64,000 bases of DNA from contig CANMDE010000006.1 in NCBI GenBank assembly GCA_947496535.1, forward strand, positions 1 to 64,000. Direction: 5' to 3'. The first letter of the stretch is position 1, and every line of letters starts with the position of its first letter. Both the position numbers and the translations under genes were made by a program. Of the stretch, positions 1 to 9,334 are shown piece by piece. The notes below the pieces were generated by a model. It made no database searches and was not told where the DNA came from. It saw only the letters and a list, made by a program, of their open reading frames with translations. The DNA is from an uncultured Paracoccaceae bacterium. GTDB lineage: Bacteria > Pseudomonadota > Alphaproteobacteria > Rhodobacterales > Rhodobacteraceae.

Positions 1-59
1 TCACGCCCCAAGGCGCGGCACCAACTGGCCGACTTTTGCTCCGCCCCGCTGGCAGGTTG

Positions 60-1163
60 TTACGCCGCCGTTGACAGCGGAAAGCCGTTTGGCGCGCGTT
101 TCATAGCCTCTAAGGAAACGCCGAGCAACGGGATCTCCCGAACGCTTGCCTCAGTCTTTATCAGGCGGTCAGCGCGAAAGCGGATCGCAAGATGCGGCAC
201 CGCATGATCGCACCGGATGTTCTCGGGTTGCAGGTTACAGATCTCCGAAGGGCGGCAGCCCGTTTCGATGAGGGCGAAAAAGATGAGACGCGCCTCTGCA
301 TTCAAGTGGTCGAGCGCGCCCGGCGCGAGGATGCGTGTGATGATCCAGGCTGTCTCAAACGGCGGCACAACACGGCTTTCCGATGTGCGGTTGCGAAAAG
401 ACAACCCATCGAATGGGTTCTTCAAGTCGAGCGCAAACCAGTTGACGTAGGTTCTGAACAACTTGCGCATGTTGCCGAAATTGCGATTGGCAAAGTTTGC
501 CGATACCGCCTTGGTGTTATTCTTTCCAGCGATCCGGCCCTGCCAATGCGCATAATAGCGCTGTGCATCCGCCCGCGTAATCTCAAGAAGGGGTTTGTTG
601 TCGATGGCGGTGATAAAGCTATTCGCCGCATAGCGCTTTACCTTCTTCCATGATGCGCGCTGGTGGGCGCTCATACCGCGCGCTTCGTCTACCGCCATGG
701 TATCAAAATAGAACTCCATCGCCTCGCGGACGCAAAGTTTCGGTTCCGGATGCGCCCCAAGCAGCGCGGGTGCCTCAACCGGGCCCGTTGCCTGCACCGT
801 TTCGATCCGCTCGAGGATCTCTTCGACCGGCAAAAGGGCCGCGATACGGTCCGCCGTGAGGTATTGAAAACCCAGTGCGCGGGCTCGTGTTTTGGCGGCC
901 TGATACACTTGCATCGCAGTTTGTGCGTTTTGTCCGTCCGCGACACCGGACCAGTAGAGATCATCCGCCTTTTCGATCGCGTCGCGCTTTAGCCGCGCGA
1001 CTTCGAGGGAGGTCGTTTGCAAAGACAACTGGATCAGGCCGCGCTGATCCCAGCAAGCAACCTGCTTTGGAACCCGACGGATATAATGCCACCGCCGCCC
1101 GCGAAGTTTGAGATGGCGGTCGGGATTGACTGGATCGGGCGCTCGAAAAGTCTCGCGTTTCAT
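60..1163 (-). pseudogene. Tyrosine-type site-specific integrase, C-terminally truncated
   Basis: The 367-residue product has the N-terminal half of a phage or island integrase. It opens with the RGRRWHYIRRVPK segment typical of DUF6538-type integrases, has a SAM-like core-binding region around residues 140-245, and keeps the first catalytic arginine in the ETGCRPSEI motif and the following lysine/REIPL strand. It stops soon after, at TAA 60-62, before the HxxR box and the tyrosine nucleophile needed for recombination. I could not find those motifs in any frame of the remaining 60 bases, so this is a truncated, probably inactive gene, or it is interrupted beyond the window edge. It lies next to the 3' end of tRNA-Leu, the usual integration target. 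Confidence 0.8.
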
Positions 1164-1192
1164 CGGGTCCGCCTGCCCCGGTTCGGGTGCGG

Positions 1193-1215
1193 TTGTAGTG
1201 CAATTTGTAGTGCAA
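1193..1215. repeat. Tandem direct repeat upstream of the integrase
   Basis: The 11-mer TTGTAGTGCAA occurs twice, at 1193-1203 and 1205-1215, between the integrase start and the tRNA. Spacing is 12 bases, about one helical turn. The position fits either regulator binding sites in the integrase promoter or arm-type sites for the recombinase; neither can be decided from one copy. Confidence 0.5.
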
Positions 1216-1292
1216 AATGCCCGAAAAAGCGTAAGCTTTCCATCCCACGCGCCAGAAACGCGAGGAAAATCAATCCATTAGAAGGAAAGGTT

Positions 1293-1379
1293 TGGTGCGG
1301 TCGGGGGGACTCGAACCCCCACGAGTGTTACCTCACAGCGACCTCAACGCTGCGCGTCTACCAATTCCGCCACGACCGC
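1293..1379 (-). tRNA. tRNA-Leu (anticodon GAG)
   Basis: On the minus strand the sequence starts GCGGTCG and ends CGACCGC plus ACCA, so the acceptor stem pairs perfectly and CCA is encoded. The anticodon stem CAGCG/CGCTG encloses the loop TTGAGGT, which gives GAG. A long variable arm and a T arm with loop TTCGAGT are present, as expected of a class II leucine tRNA. Its 3' end faces the truncated integrase, which makes it the likely attachment site of the element to the left. Confidence 0.95.
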
Positions 1380-1486
1380 ATGTCCAAGGCAGCTTAAGTG
1401 AGGGCGCATATAGACGACACCCCGCGCGATGCCAAGTGGGAATCGCGCCCCTTTTCATCGCCGCCACGCAAGGTTACCTCAACCAC

Positions 1487-2140
1487 ATGGTCGAATGGAT
1501 TATCACCGACGGGCTTACCACCTACGAAGACGCGCTTGCCTTTATGGAAGCGCGGGTCGATGCGATCGCCACCGGTCAGGCCGACGAAGCGATCTGGCTG
1601 CTCGAACACCCGCCCGTTTACACCGCTGGCACTTCCGCCAAGCCCCAAGACCTGATCGACCCTGATCGGTTTCCGGTTTATGAGGCGCGGCGCGGCGGCG
1701 AATACACCTATCACGGGCCGGGACAGCGGGTTGTCTACGTGATGCTGGATGTCGGCAAACGGGGGCGTGACGTGCGCAAATATGTCCAGGACCTCGAAAA
1801 CTGGATTATCGCCACGTTGGAAACCTTCAATATTAAAGGCGAAATCCGCGAAGGCCGCGTGGGCGTCTGGGTTCAGCGTCCTGAGAAACCGCTGCAACCA
1901 GACGGACAACCAGCGGAAGATAAAATCGCGGCCCTCGGTATTCGGCTGCGCAAATGGGTGTCGTTCCACGGGATATCCATCAACGTGGACCCCAATCTCA
2001 GCCATTTCGACGGGATCGTGCCCTGCGGGATCAGTCAGCACGGGGTGACATCGCTGGTCGATCTGGGATTGCCGGTAACGATGAATGATCTGGACGTGGC
2101 GCTGCAACAGACATTCGCAGATGTGATGCAGCCCAACTGA
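1487..2140 (+). CDS. lipB: Octanoyl-[acyl-carrier-protein]-protein N-octanoyltransferase LipB
   Basis: LipB moves the octanoyl group from acyl carrier protein to lipoyl domains of 2-oxoacid dehydrogenases and the glycine cleavage H protein, the first step of de novo lipoate synthesis in the cytoplasm. The 217-residue product has the family signatures in order: [10 protein letters not shown] near residue 41, [12 protein letters not shown], the lysine-containing [12 protein letters not shown], and the catalytic cysteine in [14 protein letters not shown]. Length is normal for the family. The ATG at 1487 is chosen because the protein then begins VEWIITDG as in relatives; an upstream open frame through the tRNA is not coding. 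It appears monocistronic and converges with the peroxidase gene. Confidence 0.95.
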   Translation: MVEWIITDGLTTYEDALAFMEARVDAIATGQADEAIWLLEHPPVYTAGTSAKPQDLIDPDRFPVYEARRGGEYTYHGPGQRVVYVMLDVGKRGRDVRKYVQDLENWIIATLETFNIKGEIREGRVGVWVQRPEKPLQPDGQPAEDKIAALGIRLRKWVSFHGISINVDPNLSHFDGIVPCGISQHGVTSLVDLGLPVTMNDLDVALQQTFADVMQPN

Positions 2141-2189
2141 TAAACAAACAGGCGCACGGGGCCATGCAAGGCACGGCCCCTCACAGGTC

Positions 2190-3695
2190 TTAGTTGTGGC
2201 CGGTGCTGATGGTATTCGCGACATCAGTATCGTTGGCGGGTGCCCCAGCAGCGCGTAGAAGGTCAGCCACCTCCCAATCACCGCCATTCTCGGGGCCATC
2301 AGGCAGTAAGGCGGCAAGCGCCGGTTCGTCGGCTGGTGTCCAGGATGGGGCGTTCTTGACGTACCCGCTGGGGTCGCCGTGCAAAAGACCACCAAAGACT
2401 TCGGCCACGATGGTCCCCCCCACATTGCCCATCATCTTGCCTTTGTTGGCACCAGGCAGATTGATGGATTCCTTCAACACATAATGCCAAAGGATGTCTT
2501 CGTGATGATCGCCGATAGCATGCGGCGTGAAACCCATCATCTGGGCAACAGCCGTGCCCTTCGGCATCTCCATCCGCCAACTGCGCACAAGGTTCAGAAA
2601 CGCCAGCAGATTCGTCCCGCCCTGATCATCCGGAATATGTGCAACCGCCGGCGAAAGCTCAGGGTCGATCCGGCGGGACGGCTGCGGAAACGGCCCAGAC
2701 GATGATTTCATCTCAAAGAACCAATCCCACTGCACAGTCTCGCGCGGTGGCATGAACCGGAAGCCCGAAAGATCCTGCTCACCTGTGCCGGGATCCGCAA
2801 AGATCGGCAGTTCCACACCAAAGCCCAGCCCGACATCGGTGTTCAGATTGACCTGATAACCCGGCCGAACCAGCGAATGACCAAAGCGATAGGCCGACAC
2901 GGCAAACTCCACCGGGATGAATGGCTGGTGTTCCCATTTGTAGAAACGCCCGCCATAGACCATCTTGCCATCGTCAAGTGACAGGACGCTCGACCAGATA
3001 TCATTCTTGACCAGACGTTTCACAAAATCATTCCAGACCACATACTGATAGAACCAGCGCACGATCCGCTGTGCTTCGGCAAACGCCTCCTTATCCATGT
3101 GGAAAACAGCAGCGAGGTCTTCGGGGTCCTGCCCTATCAGATGCCCGTATACGGCATTATGCAAACGCAGGATCGACAGCTGAAACTGGGACACGATGCG
3201 GTTTTCATCATTCCGCATATCGCCAATCAGGGCCGTGCCTTTGACGTTGCGGGGCAAATCCGGCTCGTTGGTATCGCCCACACGACCGATCAGGAACATT
3301 CCGCCGCGATCCTTGTCATACATGAACGGTTCGTCCGCAGGGCCTTCACCATACACGCAATCCAGATCCAGCCGCGGTGTGCGGAAATTGTGCAGCTTGT
3401 TGGGGTCATTGGCCCTTTGCAGCGACGACGTCGGATCAAAGGTGACATCGTGATCCACGAACTGGCCGAAATACGTGTAACCGGCGGGTAAATTTGGATT
3501 ATCACGCTCCGGCGCCCCGGGCGGTTCTGCCATTGCATCACTGGCAAACGCGCTGATCGCGGCCAGTGCGGCAGCTTCATCAGCATCCTGCGGTTTCCAA
3601 ATATCCGCGCTGCGAAACATGCGACCAAATGGGCCTTTGTAATGCTGTGAACGTGGAACGGAAATATAGCTCATCGCGTGAGATGACATACTCAT
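2190..3695 (-). CDS. Animal-type haem peroxidase family protein
   Basis: A 501-residue protein of the peroxidase/cyclooxygenase superfamily (An_peroxidase), haem enzymes that oxidise halides or organic substrates with hydrogen peroxide. The distal haem histidine sits in YFGQFVDHDVTFDP, and the proximal histidine in SAYRFGHSLVRPGYQ. No signal peptide is evident at the N-terminus, so it is either cytoplasmic or exported by another route. The ATG at 3695 follows GGAGGAAG at good spacing; an in-frame ATG 48 bases further upstream lacks such a site. It has no operon partner. The bacterial substrates of this family are mostly unknown, so only the fold and haem binding are called with confidence. 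Confidence 0.85.
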   Translation of the reverse strand: MSMSSHAMSYISVPRSQHYKGPFGRMFRSADIWKPQDADEAAALAAISAFASDAMAEPPGAPERDNPNLPAGYTYFGQFVDHDVTFDPTSSLQRANDPNKLHNFRTPRLDLDCVYGEGPADEPFMYDKDRGGMFLIGRVGDTNEPDLPRNVKGTALIGDMRNDENRIVSQFQLSILRLHNAVYGHLIGQDPEDLAAVFHMDKEAFAEAQRIVRWFYQYVVWNDFVKRLVKNDIWSSVLSLDDGKMVYGGRFYKWEHQPFIPVEFAVSAYRFGHSLVRPGYQVNLNTDVGLGFGVELPIFADPGTGEQDLSGFRFMPPRETVQWDWFFEMKSSSGPFPQPSRRIDPELSPAVAHIPDDQGGTNLLAFLNLVRSWRMEMPKGTAVAQMMGFTPHAIGDHHEDILWHYVLKESINLPGANKGKMMGNVGGTIVAEVFGGLLHGDPSGYVKNAPSWTPADEPALAALLPDGPENGGDWEVADLLRAAGAPANDTDVANTISTGHN

Positions 3696-3927
3696 AACAT
3701 CTTCCTCCAAAATGGATTTTCTCAAAAACGAGGTCTTGCGCAAAAAATTTGCCTAAAAATTGTACACTTTTTTGACGGCTCTAAAAAGTTAACAATGCTG
3801 ACCTTTTAAGGGGAACTGTTTCCTATTTTTCCTCGACCGAACGATTTGCGGGAGACGGGATGACCTTGCAGGGCCGGTGTGTGGACGAAGTGTAATTTGA
3901 AATCTGGTAGGTGAATGTCCAGAACGG

Positions 3928-5178
3928 TCAGTTTTTGTCCGGCGCATAGCTTTCAAACTGTCCGTTATACCTCAACTCAGCAAAGATGATCATTGCAACC
4001 ATTTCCCGCGCATAAATCAGACACTCCCACAGGTCGTCATCTGGCCGCGCAACCCCCTTATGAACGATCGACACCCGCTGTTTGTTCAACCGTTTCATCA
4101 AATCCGCGTCGAAAATGTCTGTGGGAAGGTCAAATTTTTTAATCAAAGCCTTCATTTTATGCGATATTGGTGCGGTGTTAAGCCCCGCGATTTTGTTCGA
4201 AAGGATCTGAAATTCCGCACGGCCCAACCCACATTCGGACAGCGCAGCAATGAGCTTTTCACGGATCGGTTGGTATTGTTTCTTGGGAATGAGTGTCGTT
4301 TCCGCATCAGATACCAAGTTATCAACTATAGTCTCGATGGCCGTCATCAAGGTCAGAAATCGCACTTCACGAATGGATGAATCACTGTTGAGCCAGCCAA
4401 CCACCTGCCAAACCGCGTCTGGAAATGGGTCAGAGCTTTCAAATCTTGCCACCAAAGCAGCTACAAACTCTGATTGGTCCAGGTAATGAATGGACGGTAA
4501 GTGCCGTTGCCGACCGACACCACGATAGAAGGTCGCCGTTACACTTTCCTTACGAAAAACCTGTTCAAGCGGCACATGCAGCCGACCACCATGTCCAAAC
4601 TGCAACCCTTTCCAGACGAACTCCGCCATGTCCGCTGCTTGTTGAAACCAAGCCTCCTCCGGGTCTTGTTCATCGCTTTGAACAATGATGTGACCGGTAA
4701 CCTCATCCGGCGAAGCCATTTGGTGATTTCCGCGTACAGCGACGTGACCAAGACTGCATTTCACTGGGTTTGGTCGGAAACTCTTGAAACCGCGCAGAGA
4801 GAATTTGATACCTGCAGCCCGATCTTTGCCTTCATCCTTGCGGGCTAGGGTCAGAGACGCTTTCCCAGTCTTCAATTGGACAAAAAAATCATCGGTGCCA
4901 TTCCGCATCCCGCTGACGTCCATGTCTTCAGATGAAAAACACTTGTCGTCTTTGCTCTTTCCAGACAGGGATATCGAATGACCATGTTTTCCTGGTCGTC
5001 CCATAGCCTTTTTCAACGCAACATAGGTTTCCGCCTCGATCTCTATAGGGTGAATGATAAGGCGACAATTTTTCCCAGCTCGAGCCGTAAAGGTCACGTC
5101 CGCTACATGATCAGCGTATGATACCTCCCCGGTAAATTCAGTGGTTTCAAAGCAGCTATCATCAGGTTCGTCCGTCAT
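3928..5178 (-). CDS. Hypothetical protein with possible C-terminal HEPN (Apea-like) domain
   Basis: About 416 residues with no signal peptide or membrane segment. The first half looks beta-rich. The last 150 residues look helical and carry LMTAIETIVDNL followed, near residues 368-373, by RVSIVH, which fits the R-x4-H active-site pattern of HEPN ribonuclease-type domains. A two-part layout with a beta-rich N-terminus and a C-terminal HEPN resembles the ApeA family of abortive-infection proteins, but similarity is judged by eye only. ATG 5178 is preferred; a TTG at 5235 in frame would add 19 residues but has no ribosome site. Base composition is more AT-rich than neighbouring core genes, which suggests transfer. 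Alternative: a single-domain protein of unknown role. Confidence 0.55.
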   Translation of the reverse strand: MTDEPDDSCFETTEFTGEVSYADHVADVTFTARAGKNCRLIIHPIEIEAETYVALKKAMGRPGKHGHSISLSGKSKDDKCFSSEDMDVSGMRNGTDDFFVQLKTGKASLTLARKDEGKDRAAGIKFSLRGFKSFRPNPVKCSLGHVAVRGNHQMASPDEVTGHIIVQSDEQDPEEAWFQQAADMAEFVWKGLQFGHGGRLHVPLEQVFRKESVTATFYRGVGRQRHLPSIHYLDQSEFVAALVARFESSDPFPDAVWQVVGWLNSDSSIREVRFLTLMTAIETIVDNLVSDAETTLIPKKQYQPIREKLIAALSECGLGRAEFQILSNKIAGLNTAPISHKMKALIKKFDLPTDIFDADLMKRLNKQRVSIVHKGVARPDDDLWECLIYAREMVAMIIFAELRYNGQFESYAPDKN

Positions 5179-5624
5179 ACCAGGATCTCGCAAAAATACA
5201 TCAGCCAACGTACATAATTGGTCCGGCAAGACCAAGACATAGCTATTGATGTTTTGAGGCGCCGCGTGCCGCGATCCGCTCTAGTCGGCAAATCGACAGG
5301 AGCCTGTAGCCTCAACCCATGCGGGTATCCCAAAAGGCGGTGGTTAGTTCGTGGTGCGGCATTTGTGCCTTTGGCCTCAGCTCCGACATCAGCACTTCTC
5401 CTCAAACAAAGACCTAGCCGCTCCCCCGCACTGTCTTCTCCAAAATCTCATCAAACGGCGTAAATTACATCCTATACCGCCCCCTTTGCCCCCTGCGCCA
5501 ATATATCCCATGGCTAATTTCGCTTCCTTTATTGCCCCTTCACGTTCAACCCACTAGAACCGCCTCAAATGGATCGATCCTGACTCGGTTTCGGTCGCGA
5601 GTAGTCAATACGAGGGAGAGCCAC
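5179..5624. other. Intergenic region between the HEPN-like gene and ctaD
   Basis: No convincing gene is seen in these 446 bases; small open frames lack ribosome sites and recognisable sequence. The right part must hold the ctaD promoter and ends in the strong ribosome site CGAGGGAGAG just before the ctaD start. The left part holds the promoter of the minus-strand gene. Pyrimidine-rich tracts around 5470-5530 have no obvious structure. Confidence 0.5.
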
Positions 5625-7283
5625 ATGGCAGATGCAGCCATCCACGGCGATGCACATGAAGATCACCGGGGTTTCTTCACCCGCTGGTTCATGTCTACAA
5701 ACCACAAAGATATCGGTATCTTATACCTGTTCACCGCCGGTGTACTTGGCTTCGTCTCGGTAGCCTTCACGGTCTACATGCGGCTCGAACTGATGCACCC
5801 TGGCGTTCAATACATGTGCGCCGAAGGGTTCATGGCCGACCCCTGCACGCCGAACGGGCACCTCTGGAACGTATTGATCACCTATCACGGTGTGCTGATG
5901 ATGTTCTTTGTGGTTATTCCGGCGCTCTTCGGGGGCTTCGGTAACTACTTCATGCCGCTGCAAATCGGCGCGCCTGACATGGCGTTTCCGCGTCTGAACA
6001 ACCTGTCTTACTGGATGTTTGTGGCCGGTGCATCGCTTGGTGTAGCATCAATGCTGACACCGGGTGGCAATGGCCAAATGGGGTCTGGTGTGGGCTGGGT
6101 GCTATACCCACCGCTATCCACATCCGAAGGCGGCATGTCCATGGACCTTGCGATCTTCGCGGTTCACCTCTCCGGGGCATCATCGATCCTAGGCGCGATC
6201 AACATGATCACAACATTCCTGAACATGCGCGCACCCGGCATGACGCTGCACAAGGTGCCGCTTTTTGCATGGTCGATCTTTGTAACCGCATGGCTGATCC
6301 TCCTTGCCCTACCTGTTCTGGCCGGCGCGATTACGATGCTGCTGACGGACCGGAACTTTGGCACCACGTTCTTCCAACCAGAAGGTGGTGGCGATCCGAT
6401 CCTGTACCAGCACATCCTGTGGTTCTTCGGACACCCGGAAGTCTATATCATCGTCATTCCCGGCTTCGGAATCATCAGCCACGTGATTGCCACGTTCAGC
6501 CGCAAGCCAATCTTCGGCTACCTGCCCATGGTCTATGCGATGGTTGCCATCGGTGTGCTGGGCTTCGTCGTCTGGGCGCACCACATGTATACGGTGGGTA
6601 TGTCCCTGACCCAGCAATCCTACTTCATGCTGGCCACAATGGTCATCGCGGTCCCGACAGGTGTCAAAATCTTCTCATGGATCGCGACAATGTGGGGCGG
6701 CTCGGTTGAGTTCAAAACACCGATGCTCTGGGCCTTCGGCTTCCTGTTCCTGTTCACCGTAGGTGGTGTGACCGGTATCGTCCTGTCGCAGGCAGGCGTC
6801 GACCGGGTCTACCACGACACCTACTACGTGGTTGCGCACTTCCACTATGTGATGTCGCTGGGTGCGGTCTTCTCGATCTTCGCAGGTATCTACTTCTATC
6901 TGCCGAAAATGTCGGGACGGATGTATCCTGAATGGGCGGGCAAACTGCACTTCTGGATGATGTTCATCGGGGCAAACATCACCTTCTTCCCACAGCACTT
7001 CCTTGGCCGTCAGGGCATGCCACGCCGCTACATCGACTATCCAGAGGCATTTGCGCCCTGGAACCTCGTCTCAAGCTGGGGTGCTTTCCTGTCCTTCGCG
7101 TCGTTCCTGTTCTTCATCGGGGTGTTGTTCTACACGCTGACACGCGGCGCGAAAGTGACCGAGAACAACCCATGGAACGAATATGCGGACACACTGGAAT
7201 GGACCCTGCCCAGCCCACCGCCCGAGCATACGTTCGAGACCCTGCCAAAGCAGGAAGACTGGGACAAACAGCACGCGCACTAA
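5625..7283 (+). CDS. ctaD: Cytochrome c oxidase subunit I (aa3-type)
   Basis: Subunit I of the haem-copper terminal oxidase, which reduces oxygen to water and pumps protons across the inner membrane. The 552-residue protein starts [16 protein letters not shown] and enters the conserved [14 protein letters not shown] segment. Twelve membrane helices are expected. The CuB and cross-linked tyrosine motif [13 protein letters not shown], the HHMY motif, and the haem-ligand region [14 protein letters not shown] are all present. The ATG at 5625 has the ribosome site GAGGGAGAG. Subunits II and III and the assembly genes are not adjacent here; a stand-alone ctaD is common in this bacterial group. A strong hairpin terminator follows. 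Confidence 0.97.
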   Translation: MADAAIHGDAHEDHRGFFTRWFMSTNHKDIGILYLFTAGVLGFVSVAFTVYMRLELMHPGVQYMCAEGFMADPCTPNGHLWNVLITYHGVLMMFFVVIPALFGGFGNYFMPLQIGAPDMAFPRLNNLSYWMFVAGASLGVASMLTPGGNGQMGSGVGWVLYPPLSTSEGGMSMDLAIFAVHLSGASSILGAINMITTFLNMRAPGMTLHKVPLFAWSIFVTAWLILLALPVLAGAITMLLTDRNFGTTFFQPEGGGDPILYQHILWFFGHPEVYIIVIPGFGIISHVIATFSRKPIFGYLPMVYAMVAIGVLGFVVWAHHMYTVGMSLTQQSYFMLATMVIAVPTGVKIFSWIATMWGGSVEFKTPMLWAFGFLFLFTVGGVTGIVLSQAGVDRVYHDTYYVVAHFHYVMSLGAVFSIFAGIYFYLPKMSGRMYPEWAGKLHFWMMFIGANITFFPQHFLGRQGMPRRYIDYPEAFAPWNLVSSWGAFLSFASFLFFIGVLFYTLTRGAKVTENNPWNEYADTLEWTLPSPPPEHTFETLPKQEDWDKQHAH

Positions 7284-7297
7284 GCGGAATAATAAAC

Positions 7298-7328
7298 AAA
7301 GGGGCCCTCGCAACGCGGGGGCCTTTTT
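7298..7328 (+). terminator. Rho-independent terminator after ctaD
   Basis: The arms AAAGG..CCCTCGC and GCGGGGGCCTTTTT form a GC-rich hairpin with a short AAC loop and a two-base bulge, ending in a run of T, 15 bases after the ctaD stop. Confidence 0.8.
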
Positions 7329-7644
7329 CGTTATGGGTGAAGGTCCATTCCGAGTTCAATTCTGTCAGACTTGATTGCTATCGTTTCAACTGATAGCTCG
7401 TTTCCACGCTTGGCGAGAAAGTCAGGCGATGGAGATTTTATGTTTACGATTGCGGGAAACCGCTAAGTCCTGAACGGCAGGACGGCCAAGCTAAATAGTG
7501 CCTGCGCATACCGCGTCAGGCCCTTTATTGCTCGGCTCGTAAACACTCAAGAACACCACTGAAACAGTGACAGAGATGCGGGCCATGCACCTGCCAAATC
7601 GAGCGGTTTTGCTCGCATGGCGACATTAGAAAGACGAATGACCA
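7329..7644. other. Intergenic region without a visible gene
   Basis: About 315 bases between the ctaD terminator and the acetyltransferase. I see no open frame with a ribosome site, no tRNA-like fold and no repeated motif. The last part presumably carries the promoter for the downstream acetyltransferase. Confidence 0.4.
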
Positions 7645-8106
7645 ATGAAAATTCGACCAACAAAGTACGACGATATCGCCGCCTTGCAGGAGGTGCTTAA
7701 CGGCACAGAGCTTTTTCCAAGTGAAATGCTTCCTGACATGGTGAGCGGTTTTCTATCCGATGATGAAAGCTCTGATATTTGGCTGACATGCGAAGCAGAC
7801 GGCAAGGCCGTCGGCTTTTGCTATGCAGTCCCAGAGGAGCTGGCAGAGGGTGCATGGAACATGCTGGCCATCGCAGTTTTGCCAACAAAGCAGGGCCGCG
7901 GTTGTGGCGGTGCTATCACCAAGCAGCTAGAGACCGAGCTGAAGGAGCGCGGGCAACGCATCTTGATAGCCGACACGTCAGGAGCGGAAGACTTCGCACA
8001 GACTCGCAAATTTTACCGCAAGAACGGCTATTCCGAAGAAGCCCGGATCAGGGATTTCTGGGCGGCAGGCGATGACAAAGTCGTCTTCTGGAAGTCTCTC
8101 AGTTAA
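7645..8106 (+). CDS. GNAT family N-acetyltransferase
   Basis: A 153-residue stand-alone acetyltransferase that should move an acetyl group from acetyl-CoA to an amine; the substrate cannot be told. The acetyl-CoA pyrophosphate-binding loop is visible as QGRGCGGAI at about residues 88-98, following the beta strand AWNMLAIAVLPT, and the C-terminal part contains FYRKNGYSEEARIRDFW, typical of the last strands of the fold. Length is typical of a single GNAT domain. It is alone between the ctaD terminator and the convergent arsC gene, so context gives no hint about function. Confidence 0.85.
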   Translation: MKIRPTKYDDIAALQEVLNGTELFPSEMLPDMVSGFLSDDESSDIWLTCEADGKAVGFCYAVPEELAEGAWNMLAIAVLPTKQGRGCGGAITKQLETELKERGQRILIADTSGAEDFAQTRKFYRKNGYSEEARIRDFWAAGDDKVVFWKSLS

Positions 8107-8279
8107 ACATCCAGAACAGATGCTGGCCTGCCCTCGGGTGGGTCAGTTTCGTTCACTTTCCCAACCTAGCAACGACAGATTTATCCGCGTTTCTGACAGT
8201 TAGTCAGTCGCGTGACGGCAAACAGATGGCAATCTCGCTTCCGTCGTCCAGCGCCCCCAGCAGCCCACCAAACCAAAAT

Positions 8280-8789
8280 TCAGTCAGCCTCAACAGTGCC
8301 CTTGCCAATACGATCAAGGTCGCGTTGCAACGCCAACCGATCCAGCGATCCGATAGGAAGGCTCACAAAGATCGAGATACGGCTGCGCAGCATCCGGTAG
8401 GTCTTGGCAAAGGCCTGACGTCGAACCGCCTCTGTGCCCTCGACCTTGACGGGGTCCGGCACGCCCCAATGGGCCGTCATCGGCTGACCCGGCCACAAGG
8501 GGCATTCTTCGGCGGCAGCATTATCGCAAACGGTAAACACAAAATCCATCTGAGGCGCATTCGCCGCCGCAAACTCATCCCAACTCTTGGACCGGGCAAA
8601 ACCAATATCGTGATGCACCCCCTCAAGCAGATCGAGCGTATAGGGATGCGGCGCCTTGCCCGGCTTCGATCCGGCGGAAAACGCCCGGAACGTCCCCGCG
8701 CCCTCTCGGTTCATGATCGCTTCAGCGATGATGGAACGGGCAGAATTTCCAGTACAAAGAAACAATACGTTGTAGATGTCCTTGGTCAT
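8280..8789 (-). CDS. arsC: Arsenate reductase ArsC, low-molecular-weight phosphatase type
   Basis: Reduces arsenate to arsenite in the cytoplasm so it can be exported. The 169-residue protein starts with VLFLCTGNSARS, the CX5R anion-binding loop of the low-molecular-weight tyrosine phosphatase fold, and has the partner aspartate in WGVPDPVKVEG. This is the thioredoxin- or mycothiol-class fold rather than the glutaredoxin class. The ATG at 8789 follows a good TTAGGAG site. It sits 9 bases behind arsR and is certainly co-transcribed with it. An arsenite efflux pump is not visible in the neighbourhood; the LysE-family gene upstream on the other strand is not a known arsenite carrier. Confidence 0.92.
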   Translation of the reverse strand: MTKDIYNVLFLCTGNSARSIIAEAIMNREGAGTFRAFSAGSKPGKAPHPYTLDLLEGVHHDIGFARSKSWDEFAAANAPQMDFVFTVCDNAAAEECPLWPGQPMTAHWGVPDPVKVEGTEAVRRQAFAKTYRMLRSRISIFVSLPIGSLDRLALQRDLDRIGKGTVEAD

Positions 8790-8798
8790 GACTGGCTC

Positions 8799-9131
8799 CT
8801 AATAGGTGCATGCAAGTTCATTGATGACAGGTTGGCACAGCTCCGGGCGACCGCCACAGCAGTCTTCCATCAGAAATGCCAACAGGCCCCGCATTCCGTC
8901 CATATCGGCAAAATATCGAATGCTGCGGCCTTGCCGCTTGTTGCTGATAAGACCGGATCGCGTGAGGATGGCCAAATTGGCCGACATCGTATTCTGGCGC
9001 ACGCCCAGCGTGTCGCTGATATCACCGGCAGACATACCCTCTTCACCAGCCTGTACAAGCAGCCGAAAAACATCGATCCGCGTTGACTGGCCGAGGGCAG
9101 CAAAGGCATTAAGGGCTTGGGTCTTATCCAT
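8799..9131 (-). CDS. arsR: ArsR family metalloregulatory repressor
   Basis: A 110-residue winged-helix repressor that should release the ars operon promoter when arsenite binds. The helix-turn-helix covers GMSAGDISDTLGVRQNTMSANLAILTRS-like sequence around residues 33-60, followed by the beta wing SNKRQGRSIRYF. A paired cysteine DCCGG at about residues 92-95, with another cysteine a few residues on and one near the C-terminus, could bind arsenite; this placement differs from the classic ELCVCDL site in the recognition helix and matches C-terminal-site ArsR variants. First gene of the arsR-arsC pair. AT-rich sequence upstream (9130-9160) is the likely operator region. Confidence 0.9.
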   Translation of the reverse strand: MDKTQALNAFAALGQSTRIDVFRLLVQAGEEGMSAGDISDTLGVRQNTMSANLAILTRSGLISNKRQGRSIRYFADMDGMRGLLAFLMEDCCGGRPELCQPVINELACTY

Positions 9132-9334
9132 ATATCGACGATTATGGAAATATAAACGCGCGTCAACACCAAATGTGATGACGGAACTTGATGGGCGATG
9201 AAGGGTCAGATTGAAATTATATTTGAAGCGAATGTTCCGATCTCAACAAAGCGGCAAACAACCCGTCAGAATAACCCGTTACTTTCCGCATAACCCGCGA
9301 TACCTTCAAACCAAAGCACATCAGGAGAGCACAA

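Noticed and set aside
2158..2180. GGGGCC/GGCCCC hairpin after lipB
   Set aside because: Stem has an 11-base loop and no T run on either strand, so a terminator is not claimed.
8226..9086. A 286-codon plus-strand frame opposite arsC and arsR
   Set aside because: Both minus-strand genes carry complete catalytic or DNA-binding motifs, so this frame is not real.
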